64,000 bases of DNA. Source: Brevibacterium sp. CCUG 69071 (lineage in GTDB: Bacteria > Actinomycetota > Actinomycetes > Actinomycetales > Brevibacteriaceae). Position numbers and translations under genes: made by a program. The notes under the pieces are model-generated. The model had not been told where the DNA came from and did not search any database. It saw only the letters and a list, made by a program, of their open reading frames with translations. The stretch covers positions 1 through 64,000 of the forward strand of contig NZ_PGFV01000008.1 of the NCBI RefSeq assembly GCF_021023135.1. Direction: 5' to 3'. This document shows positions 25,889 through 34,202 of this stretch, in pieces; position 1 is the stretch's first letter; every line of letters starts with the position of its first letter.

Positions 25889-27472
25889 TCAGCCGAGGAT
25901 GCTCCCCTGCGTCTTCACATCGTGGTCATCGGCCTCCTCGGCGGGTTTCGACTGCGAGCCCGGCAGGAGTCGTCCGGCGCCCTTGAGCCCGAAGGTCGTG
26001 AGCACCACGGCGATGAGGACGAGAACCACAGCGGCACCGGCGGCCCACTGCACGCCGAAGTCGAAGGCCGACACGGCAGCCTCGGCGAGCCGATCACCGG
26101 TGGCCCCGCCCACCTCGGCGGCGCGTTCGAGGGCCGAGCCCAGGGTCTCGAATTCGGACCCGCCGGCAGTGTCGCCGATCGTCGAGGTCAGGGTGGACCC
26201 ATAGACGAACGTCGAGAGGCCGCCGAGGACCGCGGTGCCCATCACCGAGCCGAACTCGTAGGCGGTCTCGGAGATCGCCGAGGCGGCACCGGCCTTGTTC
26301 GCCGGGACGGCACCGAGGATGAGGTCGTTGGTGATGACCTCGGCGGTGCCGAGCCCGATGCCGAGGATGAGGAAGGCCAACAGCATGCCCGCCACCGAGT
26401 GCTCGGGGGTGAAGGCGACGATGCCCATGCCCGTCGCATTGAGCAGGAGTGCGCAGGGCACGACCACGCGCGGTTCGAACCGGGCGATGATCGGCACCGC
26501 GAGATAGCCCGCCGCGATCGAGGTGATGAGTCCGGGGACGAGCACGAGCGCGGCCTCGATCGGGGAGAGCCCGAGGACGAGCTGGAGCAGCTGGGTGCCG
26601 AAGTAGAGGAACCCGGCCAGACCCATGACGCTGAGCAGATTCGAGGCCACCGCCGAGCTGAAGACTCTGTTGGTGAAGAGTCGCACGTCGAGCATCGGAG
26701 TCGGCATGGCCAGCTGCCGCGCGACGAAACCGGCACCCGAGACGATGGCGACGGCCAGGCTCGCCCAGAACAGCAGATCGACACCGTCGGCCATGACGTG
26801 CTTGATCGCGAAGACCAGTGGGGTGAGCATGAGCATCGACAGGGCGATCGATAGCGGGTCGATGCGTCCGGGGTTCGGGTCCCGCGATTCTGGCAGGAGC
26901 AGCATGGCGGCCGGAAGGAAGAGCGCGATGAGCGGGAGGTTGATGAAGAAGATCGAGCTCCAGTGGAAGTGTTCGATGAGGAAGCCGCCGACGATGGGAC
27001 CGAGTGCGGCACCACCGGAGAACATGGCCGCCCAGGTGGCGATCGCGACCCGGCGGTCCTTCTCATGCAGGAAGATGTTGCGGATCAGGGAGAGCGTCGA
27101 GGGCATGAGCGTGGCGCCGAAGAACCCGAGCAGGGCGCGGGCGATGATGAGCATCTCCGCCGAGCTGGAGAACGCGGCCAGCAGAGAGGCTAAGCCGAAT
27201 CCTGCCGCACCGATGATGAGGAGCTTGCGGCGTCCGACGCGGTCGCCGAGGCTGCCCATGGCCACGAGGAGACCGGCGAGCATGAGGGCGTAGATGTCGA
27301 CGATCCACAGCAGCTGCGTGCCGGTCGGGTGGAGACCGGTGCTGATGGCCGGGATCGCGAACCCGAGCACGGTGTTGTCGATGGAGATGAGCAGAACGGG
27401 GATCATCAGCACCGCCAGGCCGGCCCATTCGCGCCGGCCGGCGCGCAGCTGTGGAGTCTGTGTAGTGGACAT
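25889..27472 (-). CDS. MFS drug exporter, DHA2 (EmrB/QacA) type
   Basis: This proton-driven multidrug exporter has 527 residues and 14 predicted membrane helices. The N-terminal MFS motif LGDRVGRRKLLI is near 75, an acidic residue in helix 1 is in SIDNTVLGFAIPAI, and the TM5 motif region ALGPIVGGFLIEH is near 150. The last helix pair is followed by a tail ending in DHDVKTQGSILG. The start at 27472 (MSTTQTP) puts the operator at 27480-27503 directly upstream. The in-frame ATG at 27523 would place the operator inside the gene. Repression by the divergent TetR is likely. Confidence 0.92.
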   Translation of the reverse strand: MSTTQTPQLRAGRREWAGLAVLMIPVLLISIDNTVLGFAIPAISTGLHPTGTQLLWIVDIYALMLAGLLVAMGSLGDRVGRRKLLIIGAAGFGLASLLAAFSSSAEMLIIARALLGFFGATLMPSTLSLIRNIFLHEKDRRVAIATWAAMFSGGAALGPIVGGFLIEHFHWSSIFFINLPLIALFLPAAMLLLPESRDPNPGRIDPLSIALSMLMLTPLVFAIKHVMADGVDLLFWASLAVAIVSGAGFVARQLAMPTPMLDVRLFTNRVFSSAVASNLLSVMGLAGFLYFGTQLLQLVLGLSPIEAALVLVPGLITSIAAGYLAVPIIARFEPRVVVPCALLLNATGMGIVAFTPEHSVAGMLLAFLILGIGLGTAEVITNDLILGAVPANKAGAASAISETAYEFGSVMGTAVLGGLSTFVYGSTLTSTIGDTAGGSEFETLGSALERAAEVGGATGDRLAEAAVSAFDFGVQWAAGAAVVLVLIAVVLTTFGLKGAGRLLPGSQSKPAEEADDHDVKTQGSILG

Positions 27473-27479
27473 GACATTT

Positions 27480-27503
27480 ACTGTACCGTCTAGACGGTAC
27501 AGT
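27480..27503. promoter_or_regulatory. Perfect 24-bp palindromic operator between the MFS and TetR genes
   Basis: ACTGTACCGTCT is followed directly by its own reverse complement AGACGGTACAGT, giving 24 bp of uninterrupted symmetry. It resembles TetR-type sites of the TACCGTCTAGACGGTA class. It ends 37 bp before the tetR start and begins 8 bp before the MFS start codon, so one bound repressor could block both genes. Confidence 0.85.
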
Positions 27504-27540
27504 TGAAAAGTCGGGCAGCCCATCCGCTAGGCTCGGAGGC

Positions 27541-28062
27541 ATGGCCCGCAACTCCTCCGAGACCAAAGACAAGCTGCTCGATGCCTTCGAGATCCTCCTC
27601 GATGAGCACGGCACCTCGGGCGCGACGCTCGATGCCGTCGCGGCGAAGGCGGGAGTGTCCAAGGGCGGACTGCTCTACCACTACGGGTCGAAGGCAGAGC
27701 TGGTCAAGGGCAGCCTGGAGCGACTTGGCCGGCTCGTCGACGAGGATGTCGAATCGATGAAGTCCGCCGGCGAGCGCCTGCACCTCTACTACCTGGAGAC
27801 TTCTGCAGAGGTGGGCACTCCTCTCGACCGCAGCCTCATCGCCGCGGGCTGCCTGGCTCTGGAGAACGAGGATGCGAAGGCGGCCCTGCGCAGGACCCGG
27901 GAAGCCTGGTTCAACACCCTCAACGACCACCTCGGCGATCCGGATCTGGCAATGACCATCCAGCTCATCGGCGACGGCATGTACTTCAACCAGAACTTCG
28001 GGCTCTCCCAAGCCGAGGCACTCGCCCACGTCAAGAAAGTGCTCAGCCGCCTGGGGCTGTAG
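27541..28062 (+). CDS. TetR family regulator of the MFS exporter
   Basis: The 173-residue protein has a TetR HTH at about residues 8-55 (TLDAVAAKAGVSKGGLLYHYGSKAELV). The C-terminal part matches the TetR_C group found with QacA-like pumps (GCLALENEDAKAALRRTREAW). Its SD is GGAGG. It is divergent from the MFS gene with the perfect palindrome between them, and is expected to sense the pump's substrates. Confidence 0.9.
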   Translation: MARNSSETKDKLLDAFEILLDEHGTSGATLDAVAAKAGVSKGGLLYHYGSKAELVKGSLERLGRLVDEDVESMKSAGERLHLYYLETSAEVGTPLDRSLIAAGCLALENEDAKAALRRTREAWFNTLNDHLGDPDLAMTIQLIGDGMYFNQNFGLSQAEALAHVKKVLSRLGL

Positions 28063-28135
28063 GGCGCGGGGCCGTGAGAGTGCGGGGCTGCGAGGGCTCG
28101 ACCGCGCGAAGCTCCGGCAAACGGCGCGCTCCAAC

Positions 28136-28202
28136 TCGGAGTTGCGGACGATTCGTGCGGGAGCGGGCCTGAATTCTCGGCACGAATCGTCCGCAACTCC
28201 GA
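28136..28202. repeat. Long palindromic repeat, copy A
   Basis: Two 23-nt arms (28136-28158 and 28180-28202, core GAGTTGCGGACGATTCGTGC) are perfect inverted repeats around a 21-nt spacer. A related copy lies at 29369-29429 on the other side of the DUF559-type gene. Confidence 0.85.
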
Positions 28203-28302
28203 AGGTTCTCGCTCAGCACTCGCGCGTACAAAGCTGTGGACAGCGAGACGCCATCCACAGACGCTCTTCGTACTATTCTTTTACGTTCTGCAGTGATGCA
28301 TT

Positions 28303-29259
28303 ATGTCGTCTATGTTCAATGACGACAGATGGAAGATGTTGGACTTCCCGCAGCTGTTCCGGACCAGGGAGTACCTTTCGCGCGGTATCACCCGTCACGG
28401 CCTCTACCACTCGGATCGCTACAGACAGGTGCTCCCCGGAGTCAGGATGGACCTCGAGTGCTGCGATCGCTGCCCGGTCCCGGTGTGGGCTGACAACGAC
28501 TGGCGGTGAGATGCTCAGCAGCTGCGCGCAGCGCTCCTCCTCTATCCCGGCGTCGTGGCCAGTCACGCCATGGCCGCGCGTCTCTATGGCTGGCCGCTTC
28601 CCTCCAATTGGCTGACGGATCAGCTTCACGTCTCGGTGAGGAATGCGAATTCTCGGATCAGACTTCGTCAGATCACTTTGCATCGAGCGAAGCAGATGTC
28701 GACTCGAGAATGGTTCGGTCTGCCGATCCTCTCCCCCGAAGACGTCTTCATCGGCCTCGGCGGCGACCTGCTCACCCGCGACCTCATCAAGCTCGGCGAC
28801 GCCGCGGTCGGCAAGTGGCACGGATCCCCGCAGATCGGCCTCGATGACCTCAGAGCCTCCGTGCGTGATCGCCCGTTCGTCCGTGGGCGCAGACACCTCC
28901 TCGAAGCACTCGACATGGTTCGCCTCACGGTCGACTCTCCTCCCGAGACCGACCTGCGCCTCTGGGCGATCGCGGTCGGGCTGCCCGAACCGGTCGTCCA
29001 TCCCCAGATCTACAGTCGGATGCTCGGACGTGTGGTCGAACCCGATCTCGGCTACCCCGACGCGCTGCTCGCCCTCGAGTACGAAGGAGAACACCACCTG
29101 CGCTCGAAGCGGCAGTGGCAGAGCGACATCAATCGAGACGAAGCACTGCGTGCCGAAGGCTGGACCGTGCTCCGAGTGACGAGCAGCGTCAACTACGCGC
29201 AGCTCGAGACGACCATTCGCCGTCATTTGGGGCTGGAGGCACCACGGCGACGCGCTTGA
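28303..29259 (+). pseudogene. DUF559/AbiEi-like protein gene with in-frame stop
   Basis: Two open segments in the same frame, 28303-28509 and 28510-29259, are separated by a TGA at 28507-28509. The first resembles the N-terminal part of AbiEi/DUF559-type proteins (LFRTREYLSRGITRHGLY, YRQVLPGV). The second has the usual continuation (LLLYPGVVASHAMAARLYGW) and ends with an endonuclease-like DUF559 segment (YPDALLALEYEGEHHL, DINRDEALRAEGWTVLRVTS), typical of Vsr-like PD-(D/E)xK folds. A single base change would restore a protein of about 318 residues. The second segment alone could start near 28555 but lacks the N-terminal domain. Function in the family is unclear. Confidence 0.7.
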
Positions 29260-29368
29260 AGGTCCTCCGCGGATGGCGATGCGGCCGCTTCAAGCCCGGC
29301 GCCGGCAAGTTGCGGTCACTGCAAGCCCGGAACTCGCGAGTTATGGCCTCTGCGAGCCCTCACCCGGC

Positions 29369-29429
29369 GAGTTGCGGACGATCTGTGCTCGTTTTCGAGG
29401 CCCACTCCCGCACGAATCGTCCGCAACTC
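29369..29429. repeat. Long palindromic repeat, copy B
   Basis: Left arm GAGTTGCGGACGATCTGTGC (29369-29388) and right arm GCACGAATCGTCCGCAACTC (29410-29429) pair with two mismatches. The right arm is identical to that of copy A over its 20 bases. Confidence 0.85.
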
Positions 29430-29445
29430 CCCTAGAGTTCGCGCC

Positions 29446-31266
29446 TCACCCCAGGTGGTGGACCTCCTGAAGCCCGTACACCGGAGTCTCGATCCCCTCA
29501 TACCGGGCCTTGAGTTGGAGGGCCAGGTAGAGCGAATAGTGCCGTGACTGGTGGAGGTTGCCGCCCATGAACCACAGGTTCTCCTGCTGGGTGGGCTTCC
29601 ACATGTTGCGCTGCTCGCCCTCCCAAGGGCCCGGGTCCTTAGTTGTCTCCGAGCCGAGCCCCCAGCACTTGCCCACCTTGTCGGCGGTCTCCTGGTCGAC
29701 GAGGTCGGCGACCCACCCGTTCATCGAGCCGTAGCCGGTGGCATAGACGACGAGGTCAGCCGGAAGTTCCGTCCCATCGCTGAGCACCACCGAGTCTTCG
29801 GTGAGATGGTCGACCTGCCCTTTGGCGAGCTTGACCTTGCCGTCGGCGACGAGCTCGGCCGAGCCGACGTCGATGTAGTAGCCCGATCCGCGACGGAGGT
29901 ATTTGAGGAACAGCCCCGATTCGTCATCGCCGAAGTCGAGGTCGAAGCCGGCTGCCTCCATCCGGGCATAGAAGTCCTTGTCGCGCTCCTTGATCTGGTC
30001 ATAGAGCGGGATCTGGAACTCGTGCATGATCCGGTACGGGAGCGAGGCGAAGATGAGGTCGGCCTTCTCCGTCGTCACGCCGCCTTCCAGCGCACGTTCG
30101 GAATACAGGTCACCCATCGCGATATCGACGAGTGAATCGCTCTTGACGATGTGCGTGCTCGAGCGTTGCACCATCGTGACGTCGGCGTCGTTCTCATACA
30201 GCGCCCCGCAGATGTCGAAGGCGGAGTTGTTGCTGCCGATGACGACGACCTTCTTGCCCGCATAGGCATCCGGTCCGGGGTGCTGGGAGGAGTGCTGCTG
30301 CTCCCCTTTGAACACGTCCGAACCCGGGAACGTCGGGATGTTCGGCTTGCCCGACATGCCCGTGGCCATGACGAGGTGCCTCGGATTCAGCGTGATCGTC
30401 TGCCCCTCACGCTCGACCTCGACCGTCCACGTCTTCGTCGCCTCATCAAAGCTCGCCGAGGCGGCTGTGGTCGACGACCAGTACGGGATCTCCATGATCT
30501 TCGTGTAGGACTCGAGCCAGTCCGCGATCTTGTCCTTGGGAGCGAAGACGGGCCAGTTGTCGGGGAATTTCAGGTACGGCAGGTGGTCGTACCAGATCGG
30601 ATCGTGCAGGCACAGGGATTTGTAGCGGGAGCGCCATTGGTCGCCGGGCCGGGCCCAGCGGTCGATGACGAGGGCCGGCACACCGAGCTGTCGGAGGCGA
30701 GCGCCGAGGGCGATTCCGCCCTGTCCCCCGCCGACGACGAGGATGTAGGGGTCGGCGGTCGTACCCCAGGCGGCGTCCTCCTCGGCGAGCTTTTCTGACC
30801 AGCTCTTCCTCTCAGGATCCACTCCGTGCTCGGCACCTTTGATCCGCCGAGTGCCGCGGGGCTCTTCGTGCCCGGTCAGCTCCTGCAGGGAGGTGAGCAT
30901 GGTCCAGGCCTTCGTCCCGTCTTCCTCGATGAGACGGACGAGACCCTTTCCTCGACCCACCGAGGTGGTGAAGGTGAACCAGGCTTCGGTGACTCCGTCG
31001 GCAGTGGCCGCGGGTTCGGAGAGTTCGAAGTCCGAGGGTGCGACGCGGTCGAGGTTCGCGCTCAGCAAATCGCTCACCCCGTCGGGCTTCTCCACCGTGT
31101 TGAGGTTCCAGGTAAAGGACACGAGGTCCCGCCAATAGCTCGTCGTGGCGAACAGTCCTGCCGCGGCCGCGATGTCGCGGGCGGTCAGCGCCTCCTCGAA
31201 GGCGGTGAACCAGTCGGTGGCGATGTCATCGGCCGTGCGCTGGGGTCGATCGATTGTGGTGGTCAT
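29446..31266 (-). CDS. Flavin-containing monooxygenase with N-terminal NTF2-like domain
   Basis: This 606-residue oxidoreductase has an NTF2-like domain at about 12-140 (WFTAFEEALTARDIAAAAGLF). An FAD-binding GGGQGGIALGARLRQLG lies near residue 180. The flavin-monooxygenase region HLPYLKFPDNWPVFAPKDK follows, then an NAD(P)-binding IGSNNSAFDICGAL near 350 and the closing ATGYGSMNGWV near 520. Relatives oxygenate sulfides, amines, indoles or ketones; the substrate is unknown. ATG 31266 has GAGGAG as SD; longer frames upstream enter the regulator's promoter. It is divergent from the GAF regulator, which probably controls it. Confidence 0.85.
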   Translation of the reverse strand: MTTTIDRPQRTADDIATDWFTAFEEALTARDIAAAAGLFATTSYWRDLVSFTWNLNTVEKPDGVSDLLSANLDRVAPSDFELSEPAATADGVTEAWFTFTTSVGRGKGLVRLIEEDGTKAWTMLTSLQELTGHEEPRGTRRIKGAEHGVDPERKSWSEKLAEEDAAWGTTADPYILVVGGGQGGIALGARLRQLGVPALVIDRWARPGDQWRSRYKSLCLHDPIWYDHLPYLKFPDNWPVFAPKDKIADWLESYTKIMEIPYWSSTTAASASFDEATKTWTVEVEREGQTITLNPRHLVMATGMSGKPNIPTFPGSDVFKGEQQHSSQHPGPDAYAGKKVVVIGSNNSAFDICGALYENDADVTMVQRSSTHIVKSDSLVDIAMGDLYSERALEGGVTTEKADLIFASLPYRIMHEFQIPLYDQIKERDKDFYARMEAAGFDLDFGDDESGLFLKYLRRGSGYYIDVGSAELVADGKVKLAKGQVDHLTEDSVVLSDGTELPADLVVYATGYGSMNGWVADLVDQETADKVGKCWGLGSETTKDPGPWEGEQRNMWKPTQQENLWFMGGNLHQSRHYSLYLALQLKARYEGIETPVYGLQEVHHLG

Positions 31267-31379
31267 GTCACTCCTCTTCGTTGAGCTGTGTGCCACCAAG
31301 CTATGCCTGCTGCACGGGCGGGGAAAGGGTTGCATGGAGTTGCATGAGCATGGTTGACCGGAGTGCCTATACTCGAGAC
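31267..31379. promoter_or_regulatory. Divergent control region of the monooxygenase and GAF regulator
   Basis: GTTGCATG occurs twice in direct orientation (31329-31336 and 31339-31346), a possible activator site. TATACT at 31369-31374 ends 5 nt before the regulator's ATG, suggesting leaderless initiation. The matching -35 is unclear. Confidence 0.4.
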
Positions 31380-32549
31380 ATGCCACAGCCGGACCTGGCG
31401 CATCTCGCCAGGGATCTGACACGCATTCACGATGCCGTGATCACTGGCGGTTCGCCGCCGGTGCAGCCTCGTGCGCTCGTTGCGCGCTCGTGGGATCGGA
31501 CGCTGCGCCTGGGTCTCGACCCGTCCGGGGGCAATCGTCGGGTTGTGGCCGCCGAGGCGGATGTCGAGTCCCGCAGGCATCGTTCGAAGCTGCGTCTCAT
31601 CGTCGAAGAGCTCAAGTCCGTGCTCCTGCGCGCCCCGGATGCAGCCACGTTCATCCTCGTCGTCACCGATGCCGAAGGTGTGATCCTGTGGCGCGACGGG
31701 GCCAGCGGTGCCAGGCGTCAGGCCGATGGCCTGGGTTTCGTCGAGGGCGCTCACTGGTCGGAGTCCGTGGTCGGGACGAATGCGATCGGCACGGCCCTGG
31801 CCGAAGAGGCTCCGGTGCAGCTGTTCTCCGCCGAGCATTTCGAATCCGCCCAGCACCCTTGGTACTGCAGTGCGGTGCCGGTCCATGATCCCGGGGATGG
31901 TCGGCTGCTCGGCGTCGTCGACATCAGCGGTCCTGCGCTGACCCTGCATCCGACGGTGCAGTCGCTGGTCACCACCGCCGTCAAACTCGCCGAGGCGCGG
32001 CTGCTCATCATCCAGCAGGAGGCACTCAACGGCCTGCGGGATCGGATGTCGCCGATGTTGCGCGGCACACGCGGACCAGCGCTCGTCGTCGATGACGAGG
32101 GCTGGGTCGCCTACCAGCAGGGAGTCGGGGCGCGGGATCGCATCGAGGCTCCACGGGAGGACAGGACGATCCTCATTCCGGGTGCCGGGCTCTGCTCTCC
32201 GGAGCGGGTGACAGGCGGCTGGCTGCTGCGGCCCTCACGCAATGCGGGCGATCGCACCGTGGCGGTGACGCTGCGCTGCTCCACGTCGCCCGCGACTCTC
32301 GAGATCGACTCGGACACTGGGCCTCTGACGATCCCGCTGACCCCACGTCGTGCGGAGATCCTCTCAGCGGTCACCTCGGCGGGGGACGCCGGGATCAGTG
32401 CCGCCGAACTCAGTCGCAGACTCTACGGCGATGCCGACCACCTGGTCACGGTCCGCGCCGAGGTCTCCCGCCTGCGCCGCTCGATCGGCGCCCTCCTCTC
32501 GACCCAGCCCTATCGCTGGGCCGATGGAGTGAGCGCGAGCCTGAGCTGA
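31380..32549 (+). CDS. GAF-domain transcriptional regulator
   Basis: The 389-residue protein begins like AcoR-type activators, with the GAF sensor at about 75-215 (ILVVTDAEGVILWRDGASGA, GFVEGAHWSESVVGTNAIGT, HPWYCSAVPVHDPGDGRLLGVVDIS). The AAA+ sigma-54 domain is missing. Instead the C-terminus (about 320-389) is a winged-helix region (LTPRRAEILSAV, AAELSRRLYGD, VRAEVSRLRRSIG). This actinobacterial form acts with the housekeeping sigma factor. ATG 31380 is preferred because TATACT lies 5 nt upstream. The candidate targets are the divergent monooxygenase and the adjoining alcohol dehydrogenase. Its stop codon directly abuts that of the alcohol dehydrogenase gene. Confidence 0.83.
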   Translation: MPQPDLAHLARDLTRIHDAVITGGSPPVQPRALVARSWDRTLRLGLDPSGGNRRVVAAEADVESRRHRSKLRLIVEELKSVLLRAPDAATFILVVTDAEGVILWRDGASGARRQADGLGFVEGAHWSESVVGTNAIGTALAEEAPVQLFSAEHFESAQHPWYCSAVPVHDPGDGRLLGVVDISGPALTLHPTVQSLVTTAVKLAEARLLIIQQEALNGLRDRMSPMLRGTRGPALVVDDEGWVAYQQGVGARDRIEAPREDRTILIPGAGLCSPERVTGGWLLRPSRNAGDRTVAVTLRCSTSPATLEIDSDTGPLTIPLTPRRAEILSAVTSAGDAGISAAELSRRLYGDADHLVTVRAEVSRLRRSIGALLSTQPYRWADGVSASLS

Positions 32550-33596
32550 TCAGCTGTCGTGCGGAACGATGACTGCCCGCCCGGACAGCTCACCTGCCTG
32601 CAGTTTCCTATACGCGTCGAGACCGTCCTCAAGACTGTAACGCTCGATTTCGGGAACGATCTGGCCGGCCCTGTACATGTCGACGACCTCGTGAAGGTCC
32701 TCGATGGTGCCCCAATAGGTGTTGGTCAGCGTCGATTCGTAGGGATTGGTGAAGAAGGACCACTCATAGGATCCGCCGCCGATTCCGACGACGGTACACC
32801 GACCCTTGAGGCCCATCGACTGTGCGGCCACTGCGATGGTCCCGCTCGCGCCGACGAAATCGAATGCCGCGTCGACGCCCTTACCGCCAGTGATGTCGCG
32901 GATACGTTCCGCCTGACCATTACCGCCAGCTACCGTGACGGCACCAGCATCAGCTGCTTTCGCCATCGCTTCGTCCTTCATATCCGTGGCGATGACCGTC
33001 GCCCCCGTGAGCGCGCGCAAGATCTGAACGGCGATCTGACCCAACCCGCCGAGACCGATGACCAATGCGAACTTGCCACCGCCATTGAGATTCGGCAGTG
33101 CCTGCTTGATCGCGTGATAGGGCGTCAGGCCGGCATCTGACAGCGGTGCGGCCGCAACCGGATCTGCATCGCCGAGTGGAACAAGGTTGCGCGCGGGAAC
33201 AGTGACGTACTCGGCCATGCCGCCATCACGGCCGAGGCCGATGGCCAAGTAGGGATTTGTCGCGGCGTTCACGCAGTAGGTGTCCTGCCCGCGTGAGCAC
33301 GCGCGGCACTTTCCACAGCCGATGGGCCCGTAGGCAAGATAGGCATCGCCCTTGGTGAACCCGGTGACGCCCTCGCCCAGTTCTTCGACCCAACCGGAGT
33401 TCTCGTGGCCGAGGATGAATGGAGGCGGGACTGCTCCGGGACCGCCCTTCTCAAATTCGTTGTAGACGGCTACGTCCGAGTGGCACGCACCTGCACCCGC
33501 GACCTTGAGCAGAACTTCGCCCGGACCCGGTTTGGGCTTGTCGACATCCTTAAGGACGGGGAAGGTCTTGTAGTCTTCGAAGACTATCGCTCGCAT
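32550..33596 (-). CDS. Zinc-dependent NAD alcohol dehydrogenase
   Basis: This 348-residue medium-chain dehydrogenase has catalytic zinc ligands in GACHSDV (Cys38) and GHENSG (His63). The four structural zinc cysteines lie in GCGKCRACSRGQDTYC (about 92-107). The NAD site is LVIGLGGLGQIAVQ (about 170) with an Asp (IATDMKDEA) at the end of the second strand, which favours NAD over NADP. The ATG at 33596 has GAGGAG 9 nt upstream. It lies close to the GAF regulator and monooxygenase, and such sets often oxidise alcohols formed from ketone or terpene catabolism (inference). Confidence 0.93.
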   Translation of the reverse strand: MRAIVFEDYKTFPVLKDVDKPKPGPGEVLLKVAGAGACHSDVAVYNEFEKGGPGAVPPPFILGHENSGWVEELGEGVTGFTKGDAYLAYGPIGCGKCRACSRGQDTYCVNAATNPYLAIGLGRDGGMAEYVTVPARNLVPLGDADPVAAAPLSDAGLTPYHAIKQALPNLNGGGKFALVIGLGGLGQIAVQILRALTGATVIATDMKDEAMAKAADAGAVTVAGGNGQAERIRDITGGKGVDAAFDFVGASGTIAVAAQSMGLKGRCTVVGIGGGSYEWSFFTNPYESTLTNTYWGTIEDLHEVVDMYRAGQIVPEIERYSLEDGLDAYRKLQAGELSGRAVIVPHDS

Positions 33597-33687
33597 GAAA
33601 TGATCTCCTCTCATGGGCTTCGTGGCGCGAATCCGTGCCACAGGCCTCACCATACTCAGGTGCGATCAATAAATGCTGACCTATGTG

Positions 33688-34116
33688 TCAGAGGCTGCCC
33701 TGTTCTGCTTGCGCTCCCCGATACGTCCCGAAGCTCCACAGCACGCCTTCGGGATCCTGAACGCTGAAGTCCTTCGAACCGTAGTCCTGTTCGGTCAGGC
33801 CCATGATTTCGGTCGCCCCGGCAGCGATGGCCCGGTGGTAGAGGGCTTCGACGTCATCGGCGGCGATGTAGACGGAGCCGGTCGCCACACCGGTCTTCGT
33901 CATCACTCCACCGTCATCGCGGGCGGAGCCGAGCATCACTCCCCCACCACCGGGCCAGGAGAGTTCGGCATGGTCGACGCGGTTCGGGTCATCGGCGTTC
34001 GTGTATTCGGCGGAGACTTCGAACCCGAACGCCTCCTGCAGGAACGTGATCGCCGCCTTCGCATCGCGGTAGCGGAATGTGGGCCAGATGTTGGCAGCTC
34101 CAGTTGTCTTCGACAT
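33688..34116 (-). CDS. VOC (glyoxalase/bleomycin resistance-like) family protein
   Basis: The 142-residue protein shows the paired beta-alpha-beta-beta-beta modules of the VOC fold. The first module is FRYRDAKAAITFLQEAFGFE. The second is VYIAADDVEALYHRAIAAGA, ending QDPEGVLWSFGTY. This group is often annotated as antibiotic-resistance or glyoxalase-like, but no substrate can be named. It lies 91 bp upstream of the alcohol dehydrogenase start on the same strand and may be co-transcribed. Confidence 0.85.
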   Translation of the reverse strand: MSKTTGAANIWPTFRYRDAKAAITFLQEAFGFEVSAEYTNADDPNRVDHAELSWPGGGGVMLGSARDDGGVMTKTGVATGSVYIAADDVEALYHRAIAAGATEIMGLTEQDYGSKDFSVQDPEGVLWSFGTYRGAQAEQGSL

Positions 34117-34202
34117 GAGTCTTCCCTTCTCTCGTCTGACTTTGCTTACTCCACTGTGGTGGCAACGACTGCTGGAAGTCTTGGACGAATGGGAACTGGA
34201 GC

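Noticed and set aside
28273..29226. A 317-codon minus-strand frame over the DUF559-type gene
   Set aside because: It is the antisense of a recognisable protein family, with no SD and no family features of its own.
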